This document shows positions 1 through 7,816 of a DNA stretch of 54,718 nucleotides, one piece after another. How positions within the stretch are numbered: position 1 is the stretch's first letter; each line of letters opens with the position of its first letter. The translations under genes were made by a program, and so were the position numbers. The notes beneath the pieces are model-generated. The model was not told where the DNA came from. It saw only the letters and a program-made list of their open reading frames with translations, and searched no databases. Origin of the DNA: JAVKEN01 sp040221415 (GTDB lineage: Bacteria > Pseudomonadota > Alphaproteobacteria > Rickettsiales > JABSSG01); contig JAVKEN010000002.1 of the NCBI GenBank assembly GCA_040221415.1, forward strand, positions 1 through 54,718, in the 5' to 3' direction.

Positions 1-288
1 TGCTAATGAAGGCAAGATATCAGCCCTGCCCTGATAAACTAATATAACCAGAATGGTTACCACCAAAACCTTATCAGCTATTGGATCTAATATTCGCCCT
101 AAGCGAGTTTGTATATTATATTTACGAGCGATATACCCATCTAGAAAATCAGTAATACTAGCAACAAAAAAAAGGAAAGCTGCAGTTCTTGCAACTAAAC
201 TGAACGAAGGGAAGATCATTAGAATTGCAATTACTGGAATGACTACGAGCCTGGTATATGTGAGTATGTTAGGAATTTTTTTATACAT
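1..288 (-). CDS. pgsA: CDP-diacylglycerol--glycerol-3-phosphate 3-phosphatidyltransferase (3' end off window)
   Basis: Makes phosphatidylglycerol phosphate from CDP-diacylglycerol and glycerol-3-phosphate at the inner membrane, the committed step to phosphatidylglycerol. The visible 96 residues begin MYKKIPNILTYTRL, a typical PgsA start, and carry the full CDP-alcohol phosphatidyltransferase signature: DFLDGYIAR followed by LGRILDPIADK, with all four aspartates. An in-frame stop lies upstream at 337-339 and this ATG is the first in frame, so the start is secure. The gene follows uvrC with a 53 bp gap, and uvrC-pgsA is a common alphaproteobacterial order. The partner phosphatase PgpA is encoded at 42884. 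The C-terminal half lies outside the window. Confidence 0.93.
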   Translation of the reverse strand, partial: MYKKIPNILTYTRLVVIPVIAILMIFPSFSLVARTAAFLFFVASITDFLDGYIARKYNIQTRLGRILDPIADKVLVVTILVILVYQGRADILPSLA

Positions 289-341
289 CGTGATATTTAA
301 CTTGTACCGAAATAATACTAAAAACTTTTTATTTATCTATA

Positions 342-2147
342 TTAATTTGAATTATTGAGACTATCATATATTTTTTTTGCAAATTTTTGGCTAATTAAAT
401 TAACTTTTGTCAATTCTTCAGGACTAGCTTCTCCAATTCTTTTAAGGGATCCAAAGTGGCTTAACAAACTATTTTTTCTTTTACTGCCTATACCTGGAAT
501 CATATCAAGCTTTGTGATGAACATATTGTTTTGACGTTTTTTCTGATGAGTGGATAAAGCGTATCTGTGAGCCTCATCTCTTAATCTTTGAAGAAACTGT
601 TTAACTTCATCTTTTTTGTTTAACTCATAAATATTGCCATCCTTGCCATAAATGGTTTCATTGCCAGAATTTCTATCTCTCCCTTTGCTTATACAAATAA
701 AATCAATATTAATTTTTAGCTCTGATAAGATTTTATTTACTATCATCAAATGACCTTTGCCACCATCAAAGATGAAAAAATTATCCAATTCCTTTCTACC
801 CTTCAGCCTTCTTTTAAGGACCTGATACAGCATTTGATAATCATCCCCTCCAGTTTCGATAAAATTATCTAAATTATATCTTCTGTAGTACTTTTTCTGA
901 AACTCACCATCATACCAAACAATTCTTGCGCCAACACAATTTTTTCCCATAATATGACTATTATCATAAACCTCTATCTTATTAGATGAAAAACTTACAG
1001 AGAATATATCTCTCAATTTCCTAAGAATACTTACATAGTGTTTATTTGCACTAATGGCTTGCTCTAAAAAAACTTTTGCATTTGCTAGTGACTTGCGCAC
1101 TTGTAACTTGTATGAACCCTTAATAGGGCAAGATATGCTCACTTTAGTATCATGCAAATTAGACAGTGCCTTTTCAATGACATCTATATTATCTGGTAAT
1201 GCATTGACACATATTTTCTTTGCAGGAATATTTTTCTGATAAAAACTACCTATAAATTTCTCGACTAAATGCTCTTCTTTGAGCGCATAAAGATTTTTGA
1301 TATTATAATTTCTATCACCCAAATTATGCCCACATCTAATAAACGTTATATTTATTGTTGCAAACTCTTTATACCTGTAGGCAGTAATAATATCTACATC
1401 AGAAATTTTGGTTTCAATGATAAATTGTTTCATTTCTACAAAATTTAACGCCTTAAGCTTATCTCTCAACTCTCCAGCTTTCTCATATTCAAATCTCTTA
1501 CTACACTCATTCATTTTGCTAGTAATTCTTTGACGGATTTTCTGTACGTTTCCAGATAAGAAGTCTTTTGCCTGCTCTACAGAATCATGATATTCAGAAG
1601 AGCTTACTTTGTTGACACAAGGCGCAGAACATCTTTTGATTTGATAGAGTAAGCAAGGTCTTTTTCTAGAAGAAAAATAACTATCCGAACAGGATCTAAG
1701 TAAAAAAACTTTCTGTAAAAGCTTAATGGTATTATCAACTTTATAGGACGAAGGAAATGGACCGTAAAGGAAAAATCCACTCTTTTTATTTCCACGAAAT
1801 TTTGACATTCTAGGAAATGTTGACTTGTCCAAAATAATATATGGAAAAGATTTGTCATCTTTTAGAAGAATATTGTACTTTGGCTTAAATTTTTTAATTA
1901 GATTTGATTCTAAAAGAAAAGACTCTGATTCATTGTCTGTTACAATTATCTCTACCCTGGCGACAAGGTGACTTATTGCGCTCAATTTATAACTTGATTC
2001 CTCAATAACTATATAACTTTTAATTCTATTTTTTAATTTTTTTGCCTTCCCGATATAGATAATTTCATCTACATCATTATAGAACTTATATACCCCGGGT
2101 GCATTAGGACAATTTTTTAAGAAATTTTTAATTGCAGAGTTTTGCAT
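342..2147 (-). CDS. uvrC: Excinuclease ABC subunit C
   Basis: Nucleotide-excision-repair nuclease that makes the 3' and 5' incisions around lesions marked by UvrA/UvrB. The 601 residues show the expected order: a GIY-YIG nuclease domain (GVY at 18-20, IYIGKA at 30-35), a CLLYQIKRCSAPC stretch near 165-177, a UVR (UvrB-binding) motif near 211-234, an RNase H-like endonuclease domain with VYDNSH, and a C-terminal helix-hairpin-helix (MIPGIGSKRKNSLL). Length is normal. The ATG at 2147 follows directly on the conserved N-terminus. uvrA is also in the window (11589); uvrB is not. It is probably co-transcribed with pgsA. Confidence 0.97.
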   Translation of the reverse strand: MQNSAIKNFLKNCPNAPGVYKFYNDVDEIIYIGKAKKLKNRIKSYIVIEESSYKLSAISHLVARVEIIVTDNESESFLLESNLIKKFKPKYNILLKDDKSFPYIILDKSTFPRMSKFRGNKKSGFFLYGPFPSSYKVDNTIKLLQKVFLLRSCSDSYFSSRKRPCLLYQIKRCSAPCVNKVSSSEYHDSVEQAKDFLSGNVQKIRQRITSKMNECSKRFEYEKAGELRDKLKALNFVEMKQFIIETKISDVDIITAYRYKEFATINITFIRCGHNLGDRNYNIKNLYALKEEHLVEKFIGSFYQKNIPAKKICVNALPDNIDVIEKALSNLHDTKVSISCPIKGSYKLQVRKSLANAKVFLEQAISANKHYVSILRKLRDIFSVSFSSNKIEVYDNSHIMGKNCVGARIVWYDGEFQKKYYRRYNLDNFIETGGDDYQMLYQVLKRRLKGRKELDNFFIFDGGKGHLMIVNKILSELKINIDFICISKGRDRNSGNETIYGKDGNIYELNKKDEVKQFLQRLRDEAHRYALSTHQKKRQNNMFITKLDMIPGIGSKRKNSLLSHFGSLKRIGEASPEELTKVNLISQKFAKKIYDSLNNSN

Positions 2148-2160
2148 TACAATCTCAGAC

Positions 2161-2300
2161 TTTGAGTTATATCCACAATCTTTGTGGATAAGTCAGTGAA
2201 TAACACATGAAAAGACGCAGGAATGACCTATTCATCTTCAGAAAGATACTACATGACTATTTTTTAATCAAATCTTTCAAAATAAACTCTACCAATAATT
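2161..2300. other. Cluster of three DnaA-box-like 9-mers with an IHF-like site (candidate origin signal)
   Basis: This lies in the 249 bp gap between divergent uvrC and nadK. The sequence shows ATATCCACA at 2169-2177 (8/9 to TTATNCACA), a perfect TTATCCACA on the minus strand at 2183-2191, and TTATTCACT on the minus strand at 2195-2203 (8/9), spaced 14 and 12 bp apart. The first two form a perfect 9-bp inverted repeat (2170-2178 and 2182-2190) with a 3 bp spacer. An IHF-like AATCAAATCTTTC (one mismatch) lies at 2266-2278, followed by very AT-rich DNA. A function as oriC, or as a DnaA-regulated promoter, is inference only. Confidence 0.35.
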
Positions 2301-2376
2301 TCATTTAAATGATAAATTGTTAAGAATATTCGTGCTGTAAAGAATAGGTTTATAGCATAATGAACTTTTTATTGTG

Positions 2377-2382
2377 TATAAT
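2377..2382 (+). promoter_or_regulatory. Possible -10 element of nadK
   Basis: A perfect TATAAT ends 14 bp before the nadK ATG. No good -35 is visible at 16-18 bp, so this would be a weak promoter or a promoter using an unusual upstream element. Transcription from here would leave a very short leader. Confidence 0.3.
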
Positions 2383-2396
2383 TAAGAAAGTTAAGA

Positions 2397-3176
2397 ATGA
2401 CTTTAGTTGCATGCACTGCAGACGAAAGAGCAAAGTCTCAATCTTTGAAAAAATATTTACAGAACAAATTTGGTTTCTTAGATGTCGGATTAAATAAGAA
2501 ATTTGGTGTCATAATTGTTTGCGGGGGAGATGGAACAATGCTCCACACCATTCATAAGTATATGCATCTCAAAATTCCGTTTTATGGTATAAACACAGGA
2601 AATTTGGGATTTCTTATGAACAATGAGGAATCTATTAAATCACACAACTTTTCTAACTTTTTTTCCAATTCCCTCAAAGAGATTGAAATACATCCTTTAC
2701 ATATGAAGGTTACTTTAAGCGATGGAGAAGAAAAGCAGGCAATCGCAATTAACGAAGTGTCAGTTCTAAGGAGCACGCACCAAACAGCACATATAAAAAT
2801 ACTTGTTAACGGAAAAACACAAATGCAAAAATTAATTTCCGATGGACTACTTTTATCTACACCAGCTGGAAGCTCTGCTTACAATTTATCTGCTGGAGGA
2901 CCTATTATACCCTTAAAATCTAATATTTTATCACTTACACCTATCAGCCCTTTTAGACCCAGAAGATGGAAAGGAGCCCTACTCAACGAAAATGCAGTAG
3001 TAGAGTTTGTATCATTGGAGAAATCTCGCCCTATTAATGCAGTAGCAGATTTTAATGATTTTACAGACGTAAGAAAGGTTGAAATAAAAATACAAAAAAA
3101 TAACTATGTTAAATTACTATTTAACGAGAACACCAGTTTAGAAGATAGAATTGTTACTGAACAATTTTTAGCCTAG
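2397..3176 (+). CDS. nadK: NAD kinase
   Basis: Phosphorylates NAD to NADP in the cytoplasm. The 259 residues carry the ATP-NAD kinase GGDGT motif at 43-47, followed by the FYGINTGNLGFL block, the NEV block, and STPAGSSAYNLSAGGP with LTPISPF, the family's nucleotide-binding signatures. Length fits the family. The ATG was chosen because an in-frame stop lies a few codons upstream. It diverges from uvrC across the gap with DnaA-box-like motifs. Confidence 0.95.
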   Translation: MTLVACTADERAKSQSLKKYLQNKFGFLDVGLNKKFGVIIVCGGDGTMLHTIHKYMHLKIPFYGINTGNLGFLMNNEESIKSHNFSNFFSNSLKEIEIHPLHMKVTLSDGEEKQAIAINEVSVLRSTHQTAHIKILVNGKTQMQKLISDGLLLSTPAGSSAYNLSAGGPIIPLKSNILSLTPISPFRPRRWKGALLNENAVVEFVSLEKSRPINAVADFNDFTDVRKVEIKIQKNNYVKLLFNENTSLEDRIVTEQFLA

Positions 3177-3226
3177 AAAAATCCAGGTATTTAGATATAC
3201 TTGTTTCATAAACATTTGAAATTTAA

Positions 3227-3850
3227 ATGCATAACTTTGTCGATATTATTTTTTTTGCTCTTATAGCAGTATTCCTTGCAACGAAGCTTTTTTCTGTATT
3301 AGGACAAAAAACAGAAATAAATAGTAATGATGTAGGCGTAACTGAAAAAGAAAAAAACCCTTCAGAAACCATTTTAACTAAAGATATTTCCGATGAAGAT
3401 AAGATTAAGAAATTTGATTCAAGTTTTACACCTGAAGACTTCTCAGAAAAGTCAAAGAAAGCAATCAAATTTATCTATGAGGCGTACGAAAACGGAAATA
3501 CGCAGATTCTTTCTGATCTTCTTAATGTAGAATGTATGCGCAAATTCGCTTATAATATAAGCAAGCTTGAAGAGAGTTCTCTAGAAGGAAAAATATCAAT
3601 TATTGAAATATCACTTCCAAAAATAAAATCTATCTCAATCAAAGATTATAATGCGCAAATTAAAGTAAATACTGAGCTCCAGACCGTTAATTATATTGAG
3701 AAAAAAGGAAAGATACTTCATGGAAATAAAACCAAGGTTGAGAAATTAAGTTTGAATGTAGAGTTTGCACGCGACATTAGGTCATCAAGTCCAACCTGGA
3801 AAATAGAAAATATCAGCTTTATTCCTTTCACTGACTTTCTAAAAAAATGA
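3227..3850 (+). CDS. Tim44-like domain inner-membrane protein
   Basis: The 207 residues have an N-terminal membrane helix at about 4-22, a charged linker, and a C-terminal Tim44-like domain (from about residue 75: SKKAIKFIYEAYENGNTQIL through TWKIENISFIP). Alphaproteobacteria commonly carry such a protein (TimA type) related to mitochondrial Tim44, a motor-tethering protein of the inner-membrane import machine; its bacterial role is not settled. The last bases overlap the start of the Smr gene as ATGA, so the two are probably translationally coupled. The pairing of a Tim44-like gene with an Smr gene is a recurrent alphaproteobacterial arrangement. Confidence 0.82.
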   Translation: MHNFVDIIFFALIAVFLATKLFSVLGQKTEINSNDVGVTEKEKNPSETILTKDISDEDKIKKFDSSFTPEDFSEKSKKAIKFIYEAYENGNTQILSDLLNVECMRKFAYNISKLEESSLEGKISIIEISLPKIKSISIKDYNAQIKVNTELQTVNYIEKKGKILHGNKTKVEKLSLNVEFARDIRSSSPTWKIENISFIPFTDFLKK

Positions 3851-4257
3851 ATGAGGACACAAGCTGGCAATTGACCACAAAGAACATAGAAAAACTTAGT
3901 ACAAAAAGTCGTCTCTTCCCCAGAAAGAACTCCCAGCTTAACAAGGCATTCCAAAAATCCAGGACTCACATTCCTAACAAACGTCAATTATATGTTGTTG
4001 ATTTACACGGAAAGACACAAGAAGAAGCTTTTGAATTACTTGTTGAGAAATTTAAGTATTGCACATCTATAGAAGAATATCACTTGCTAGTTATTACTGG
4101 CAAAGGTTCTGAAGATAAACCAAGCATTCTCAAGCAAGAACTGCCCAGATGGCTGGATTATACAGAGTTATCTCATTACGTTCTTAAACATAAGATTACA
4201 GACGATGTTAAGGGAGGTGAAGGAGCAAGAGAGGTAATTCTAAGAAAAAATTCCTGA
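3847..4257 (+). CDS. Smr (small MutS-related) domain protein
   Basis: The 136 residues have a disordered, basic N-terminal half and an Smr domain from about residue 48: VVDLHGKTQEEAFELL, then LLVITGKGS, then HYVLKHKITDDVKGGEGAREVILRK. Smr domains are nucleic-acid-binding or nuclease modules also found at the MutS2 C-terminus. The exact substrate here is unknown. It overlaps the Tim44-like gene by 4 bp. Its 3' end overlaps the convergent M15 peptidase gene by 18 bp. Confidence 0.88.
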   Translation: MNEDTSWQLTTKNIEKLSTKSRLFPRKNSQLNKAFQKSRTHIPNKRQLYVVDLHGKTQEEAFELLVEKFKYCTSIEEYHLLVITGKGSEDKPSILKQELPRWLDYTELSHYVLKHKITDDVKGGEGAREVILRKNS

Positions 4258-4881
4258 GTTTAAATAGCTTTTTCCATCATCATAACTCATTTTAATCAAT
4301 CTCTCAGCATGAATTCTTGGTATTTCGAAATGCTGATAGTCTATAGGATCTTTCCATTCCCCTCCCCAACAAATAAATTTATTTTCTTTAAAAATAATCA
4401 CTTCTTTGTTTGAAATTTTACCCTTAAATGACTTTGATCTATCAAGAAATTCTTTACCTGAACGCGGAAAAACTATTTCTTCATTGGACTTTTTTATTAT
4501 GTAGGGATTTTGTTTTGGATTAATATCAATAGCTAAGCCGTATGAATGTATAGATAATTTGTCTGATTCTGCTATGCCTCTATAATTAAATGCTGAAGAA
4601 TTATTGGACTTCATAGATAGTTCATCACTCCCCCCAAATAGATTAATTGTTTTGATTTGATGAATTGGGAATTTATTTTGTTTTAATTGCTGAAAGATAT
4701 TAACTACATACTCAGCAACGATATCAAAGACCACAAGGTGACCTACTTCGAGATCTCCATCAAAATTTATGTACTCCACACATACATATTTTAACCTCTT
4801 ATAATGCACTGGACATTCAGCGGACCAAACTCCACAAGCAATCATTTTCTCTAATAACTTGGTAGGTATGTCTCTAATCAT
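4240..4881 (-). CDS. M15-family zinc peptidase (peptidoglycan D,D- or L,D-type), no visible signal peptide
   Basis: The 213 residues match the M15_4 group: YGG-like FGGSDELSMKSNNSSAFNYRG, then SIHSYGLAIDINP with zinc ligands His and Asp, then KDPIDYQHFE with the third zinc ligand His. Family members cut peptide cross-bridge bonds in peptidoglycan (D-Ala-D-Ala carboxypeptidase or L-Ala-D-Glu peptidase). No N-terminal signal peptide or membrane helix is visible, which is odd for an envelope enzyme. The start overlaps the ubiH stop as ATGA, so it is coupled to that gene. It ends inside the convergent smr gene. Export route and exact bond cut are unknown. Confidence 0.8.
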   Translation of the reverse strand: MIRDIPTKLLEKMIACGVWSAECPVHYKRLKYVCVEYINFDGDLEVGHLVVFDIVAEYVVNIFQQLKQNKFPIHQIKTINLFGGSDELSMKSNNSSAFNYRGIAESDKLSIHSYGLAIDINPKQNPYIIKKSNEEIVFPRSGKEFLDRSKSFKGKISNKEVIIFKENKFICWGGEWKDPIDYQHFEIPRIHAERLIKMSYDDGKSYLNSGIFS

Positions 4882-6044
4882 CTTCCTATGGCGTACTTCA
4901 TCATAATGTTTTTAACAGAAGCAATTTTATTAATAACCCCCAAACCTATGCCTCTTGTTTTTCGAAAAAAGAAATTATTATTAGAAAAGACTCTTTCCAG
5001 CCCGTGTGTAATACTGATCATAGAAATATTACTCACTACCCTTTTCTTAAAAAATTCTCTGAACAATTTACCATCATTTAAAAGCAATCCATATGATTTG
5101 TATTCGGTAATCAACTCACATAAACATTGAATGTCTTTTATACTCAAGTTAAATCCCTGTCCAGCAACTGGATGAATATGATGCAAACTATCACCAATAA
5201 AAATGGTTTTTCTAGAATAATATTTTTTTGAACACTTCAGATGAAGAGGATAATAATTCACTCTAGTAAGTAAATTCACATCGCCATGCGATTTAGCAAT
5301 CCTTCTACTCAACTCTTCCAGACAATTTGAATTGTTAAAATATTCTGTATTTTCAGCACAATTTCTTTCTACCCACACAACTGAGGATTCATTGGATGCA
5401 TTTCGAGGCAAAATCGCTAATGGGCCGTTTGGGTAAAATAATTCATAGGCTACATTGTGGTGTTCTTTTTGATGTTGAATGTTAAATACTGCAGCTATTT
5501 GATTATAATCATAAGAGAACTCTTTTATATTGAGGTGACTTCTTATGAACGAATTCTTGCCATCACATGCGATCAATAATTTGGCACTAAAACAATTTTT
5601 TTTTGTTCTAATAACTACTTGAGTGCCATTTTCATCAACGCTTACTACGTCTTCATTATCACATACATTTATTAGTCTAGAGTTGATTACTTTATTGTAA
5701 ACAGCTTGCTGAATATCATCCATCTCGGCTATAATACCCAGCCTTTCTTCACCAATATCGCTACAGTCAAATTTTAGTTGCGGACGTGAATTATAATCTG
5801 ATACGCAAATCTTCTTTATTTCACCAGATTTTCGAAATATCTCATTCCACAAGTCGACTTTTCTTAAGAATTTTTCTGAACTCTTGGATAGCGCTATCCC
5901 CCTACCATCTATTCTTTTTTTAATTCTTTCTTTTATATTTAATGAATCAATTAAAACAACATTGTTATCTAGTAAAGATAGATTATACGCCAAAAGTAAG
6001 CCATTTACCCCCCCTCCAACAATTGCAATATCAGCATCAAACAT
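4878..6044 (-). CDS. ubiH: UbiH/UbiF/COQ6-family FAD-dependent monooxygenase
   Basis: The 388 residues are a flavoprotein hydroxylase of ubiquinone ring synthesis. The FAD-binding GGGVNG lies at 10-15, the DG motif at 161-162, and the second FAD motif GD at 284-285 followed by HPVAGQGFN at 291-299. Family members hydroxylate C1, C5 or C6 of the ring; which position this one modifies cannot be read from sequence, so the symbol is a family-level label. It overlaps sppA by 8 bp upstream and the M15 gene by 4 bp downstream. ubiA, at 22376, supplies the prenylated precursor. Confidence 0.87.
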   Translation of the reverse strand: MFDADIAIVGGGVNGLLLAYNLSLLDNNVVLIDSLNIKERIKKRIDGRGIALSKSSEKFLRKVDLWNEIFRKSGEIKKICVSDYNSRPQLKFDCSDIGEERLGIIAEMDDIQQAVYNKVINSRLINVCDNEDVVSVDENGTQVVIRTKKNCFSAKLLIACDGKNSFIRSHLNIKEFSYDYNQIAAVFNIQHQKEHHNVAYELFYPNGPLAILPRNASNESSVVWVERNCAENTEYFNNSNCLEELSRRIAKSHGDVNLLTRVNYYPLHLKCSKKYYSRKTIFIGDSLHHIHPVAGQGFNLSIKDIQCLCELITEYKSYGLLLNDGKLFREFFKKRVVSNISMISITHGLERVFSNNNFFFRKTRGIGLGVINKIASVKNIMMKYAIGR

Positions 6045-6894
6045 TATATTTACTATTCAATACTTCCTGCTTTATACGAGCATATGCTGAGTCAACAATA
6101 CTTTCTGAAAAAGATTCCATTTTAATTAGCTTTGAGAGAAAGCTCTTTTTTTCGTGTATACAACAAACTTTCACTTCTTCACCAAATTTTTTTGCTATCA
6201 TCTCGTACATATCCATAGTCCCATCAATTAAACCATATTTTTTTGCGTTCTTGCCACTCCAAAATTCTCCGCTAAAAATGCTTTTATTGCTTTTTGATAG
6301 TCTGTTACCTCTAGAATTCTGAACATGATTTATAAATGATTCATGTATGTCCTTTTGTATAGATTGAATAATTTCTTTATCTTTCTTAGCCACGGGTTTA
6401 AAGGGATCATAAATTGACTTATTCTCACCTTGTGCGATGACTCTTCTTTCAACTCCTATTCTCTTAATAACTTCTACAAAACCAAAGCTGGCAGATATCA
6501 CTCCTATTGATCCAATTATCGAGTTTTCAGACCCATATATCTCTGGAGAGGAGCAGGCTATCCAATACCCTCCTGAGGCTGCAACATCTTCTACGTACGA
6601 AATAATAGGTGTGTTATACTTTTTAGATCTCAATTTAATGTAATTGCAAATTAATTCAGATTGAACCGGAGAACCCCCTGGCGAGTTTATTGATAAAACA
6701 ACAGCTTTATTATTTTTATTTGAAAATGCTCTATCTATGTTTGCTTTTAGTGACTTAAGACTTAGCTCACCTTTCTTGGTAATAGAGTTTGAGCTGCCAA
6801 TTATTCCGTGCAAATACACTATCGACACACACCCCTCTTTCCTGGAGCTAAAGTTAAACATTTTTTTTATCAACGAAAACAGTTTTATAAACAT
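6037..6894 (-). CDS. sppA: Signal peptide peptidase, S49 family
   Basis: A 285-residue protease of the short, single-domain S49 type that degrades cleaved signal peptides in the membrane. The domain covers about residues 22-230. The nucleophile is Ser107 in AASGGYW and the general base is probably Lys159 in GENKS. The SPGG motif is at 71-74. The N-terminus is short and only weakly hydrophobic (residues 1-14), so membrane attachment is uncertain. It sits 4 bp after the tlpA-like gene and overlaps ubiH by 8 bp. Confidence 0.9.
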   Translation of the reverse strand: MFIKLFSLIKKMFNFSSRKEGCVSIVYLHGIIGSSNSITKKGELSLKSLKANIDRAFSNKNNKAVVLSINSPGGSPVQSELICNYIKLRSKKYNTPIISYVEDVAASGGYWIACSSPEIYGSENSIIGSIGVISASFGFVEVIKRIGVERRVIAQGENKSIYDPFKPVAKKDKEIIQSIQKDIHESFINHVQNSRGNRLSKSNKSIFSGEFWSGKNAKKYGLIDGTMDMYEMIAKKFGEEVKVCCIHEKKSFLSKLIKMESFSESIVDSAYARIKQEVLNSKYNV

Positions 6895-6898
6895 ACTT

Positions 6899-7660
6899 TT
6901 ATTCCTTTTTGTTAAGAGGACGACGAATTTTTAATGAAAAATCGCTATGCTCCGGATTAGTAACCTTTATTTCTTGTGGCAACTTATTATCTGAGAAATT
7001 TTCTTCTATTTCAAGTGGCTCGAGGGTAGTAACTGCGTTTTTTGGCAAGTGTTCGTTTGTAACTTCGGCATTTTCTTCATTTGTATTTGGCTGTAAAGTT
7101 TTCTTATATTTGTCCATTAATTCTTGATAATCTTGATTTACGGTGGGCTTTGGCTGGTGGAAACTAAGCAAGTATCCAATTAATCCCTTACTACTCCAAT
7201 TTACTTTCCCAACAGTTCTTGCTACCTCATTACCCAAGCTATCAATAATTATAGTAGTCGGTAGCCCATTCACTCTCATATCCGCAAAAATTTGATTTTT
7301 GAGGTCAATGAAACTTAATAGATTAGTGATCTCGTTTTTTTTATAAAAGCCATTTACCACTTCAATCCCTTTAAAGTCTTCTGAAATAGGGATAACTATT
7401 ACAGGCTTATCACTATATTTATTCTGAAAAGCATCTAATTCAAGCATCTCTTGCTTGCAATTAGAACACCAACTAGCCCAAAAGTGCAAAACTAAAACAT
7501 TTCCGGCGAATTTATCTAACTTATATGTAGAGCCATCTGCAGAGTGAAGCTTTAAATCATAAACAAAATTATTTGATGGTTTGAAATTTTCATTTGCATA
7601 TGAGTAACATCCCCAGTAAGCTTGCATTAGAATTAATATGAGTACGCGTATTGCTCGCAT
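6899..7660 (-). CDS. TlpA-like thioredoxin-fold protein with a long C-terminal tail
   Basis: A 253-residue predicted periplasmic thiol-disulfide protein. It has a signal peptide at about 1-22 (cleavage near SYA-NE) and a thioredoxin fold with the redox site W-CSNC at 64-68 and the cis-proline GLPTT near 136. The family typically reduces disulfides, for example during cytochrome c maturation or copper-site assembly. Cytochrome c1 is encoded in the window, but a direct link is inference. About 80 residues after the fold are acidic, low in complexity and end in a basic segment; they match nothing I recognise. It is the first gene of the tlpA-sppA-ubiH-M15 run and diverges from lptM. Confidence 0.85.
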   Translation of the reverse strand: MRAIRVLILILMQAYWGCYSYANENFKPSNNFVYDLKLHSADGSTYKLDKFAGNVLVLHFWASWCSNCKQEMLELDAFQNKYSDKPVIVIPISEDFKGIEVVNGFYKKNEITNLLSFIDLKNQIFADMRVNGLPTTIIIDSLGNEVARTVGKVNWSSKGLIGYLLSFHQPKPTVNQDYQELMDKYKKTLQPNTNEENAEVTNEHLPKNAVTTLEPLEIEENFSDNKLPQEIKVTNPEHSDFSLKIRRPLNKKE

Positions 7661-7690
7661 AAATAAAAGTGTTTATTAAAATATCTACAT

Positions 7691-7816
7691 ATGAAAAATA
7701 TAGTTAATATTTTACTTTTAGCAATCTTTCTATTGTCTAGCGTCGCTGGATGCGGAAAAAAAGGGGCAATATATCCACCTAACAAGTCTGAACAAGATTT
7801 TATTGTTAAAAAATAA
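7691..7816 (+). CDS. lptM: Small LptM (YifL)-type lipoprotein
   Basis: A 41-residue lipoprotein starting MKNIVNILLLAIFLLSS. The lipobox VAGC is at 18-21, followed by GKKGAIYPP, the conserved hydrophobic/basic motif that marks the LptM/YifL family. In Escherichia coli, LptM helps oxidise the LptD disulfides during assembly of the LPS translocon. Its stop overlaps the lysA start by one base (TAATG). lptM directly upstream of lysA is the usual arrangement, which supports the call despite the small size. It diverges from the tlpA-like gene. Confidence 0.87.
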   Translation: MKNIVNILLLAIFLLSSVAGCGKKGAIYPPNKSEQDFIVKK

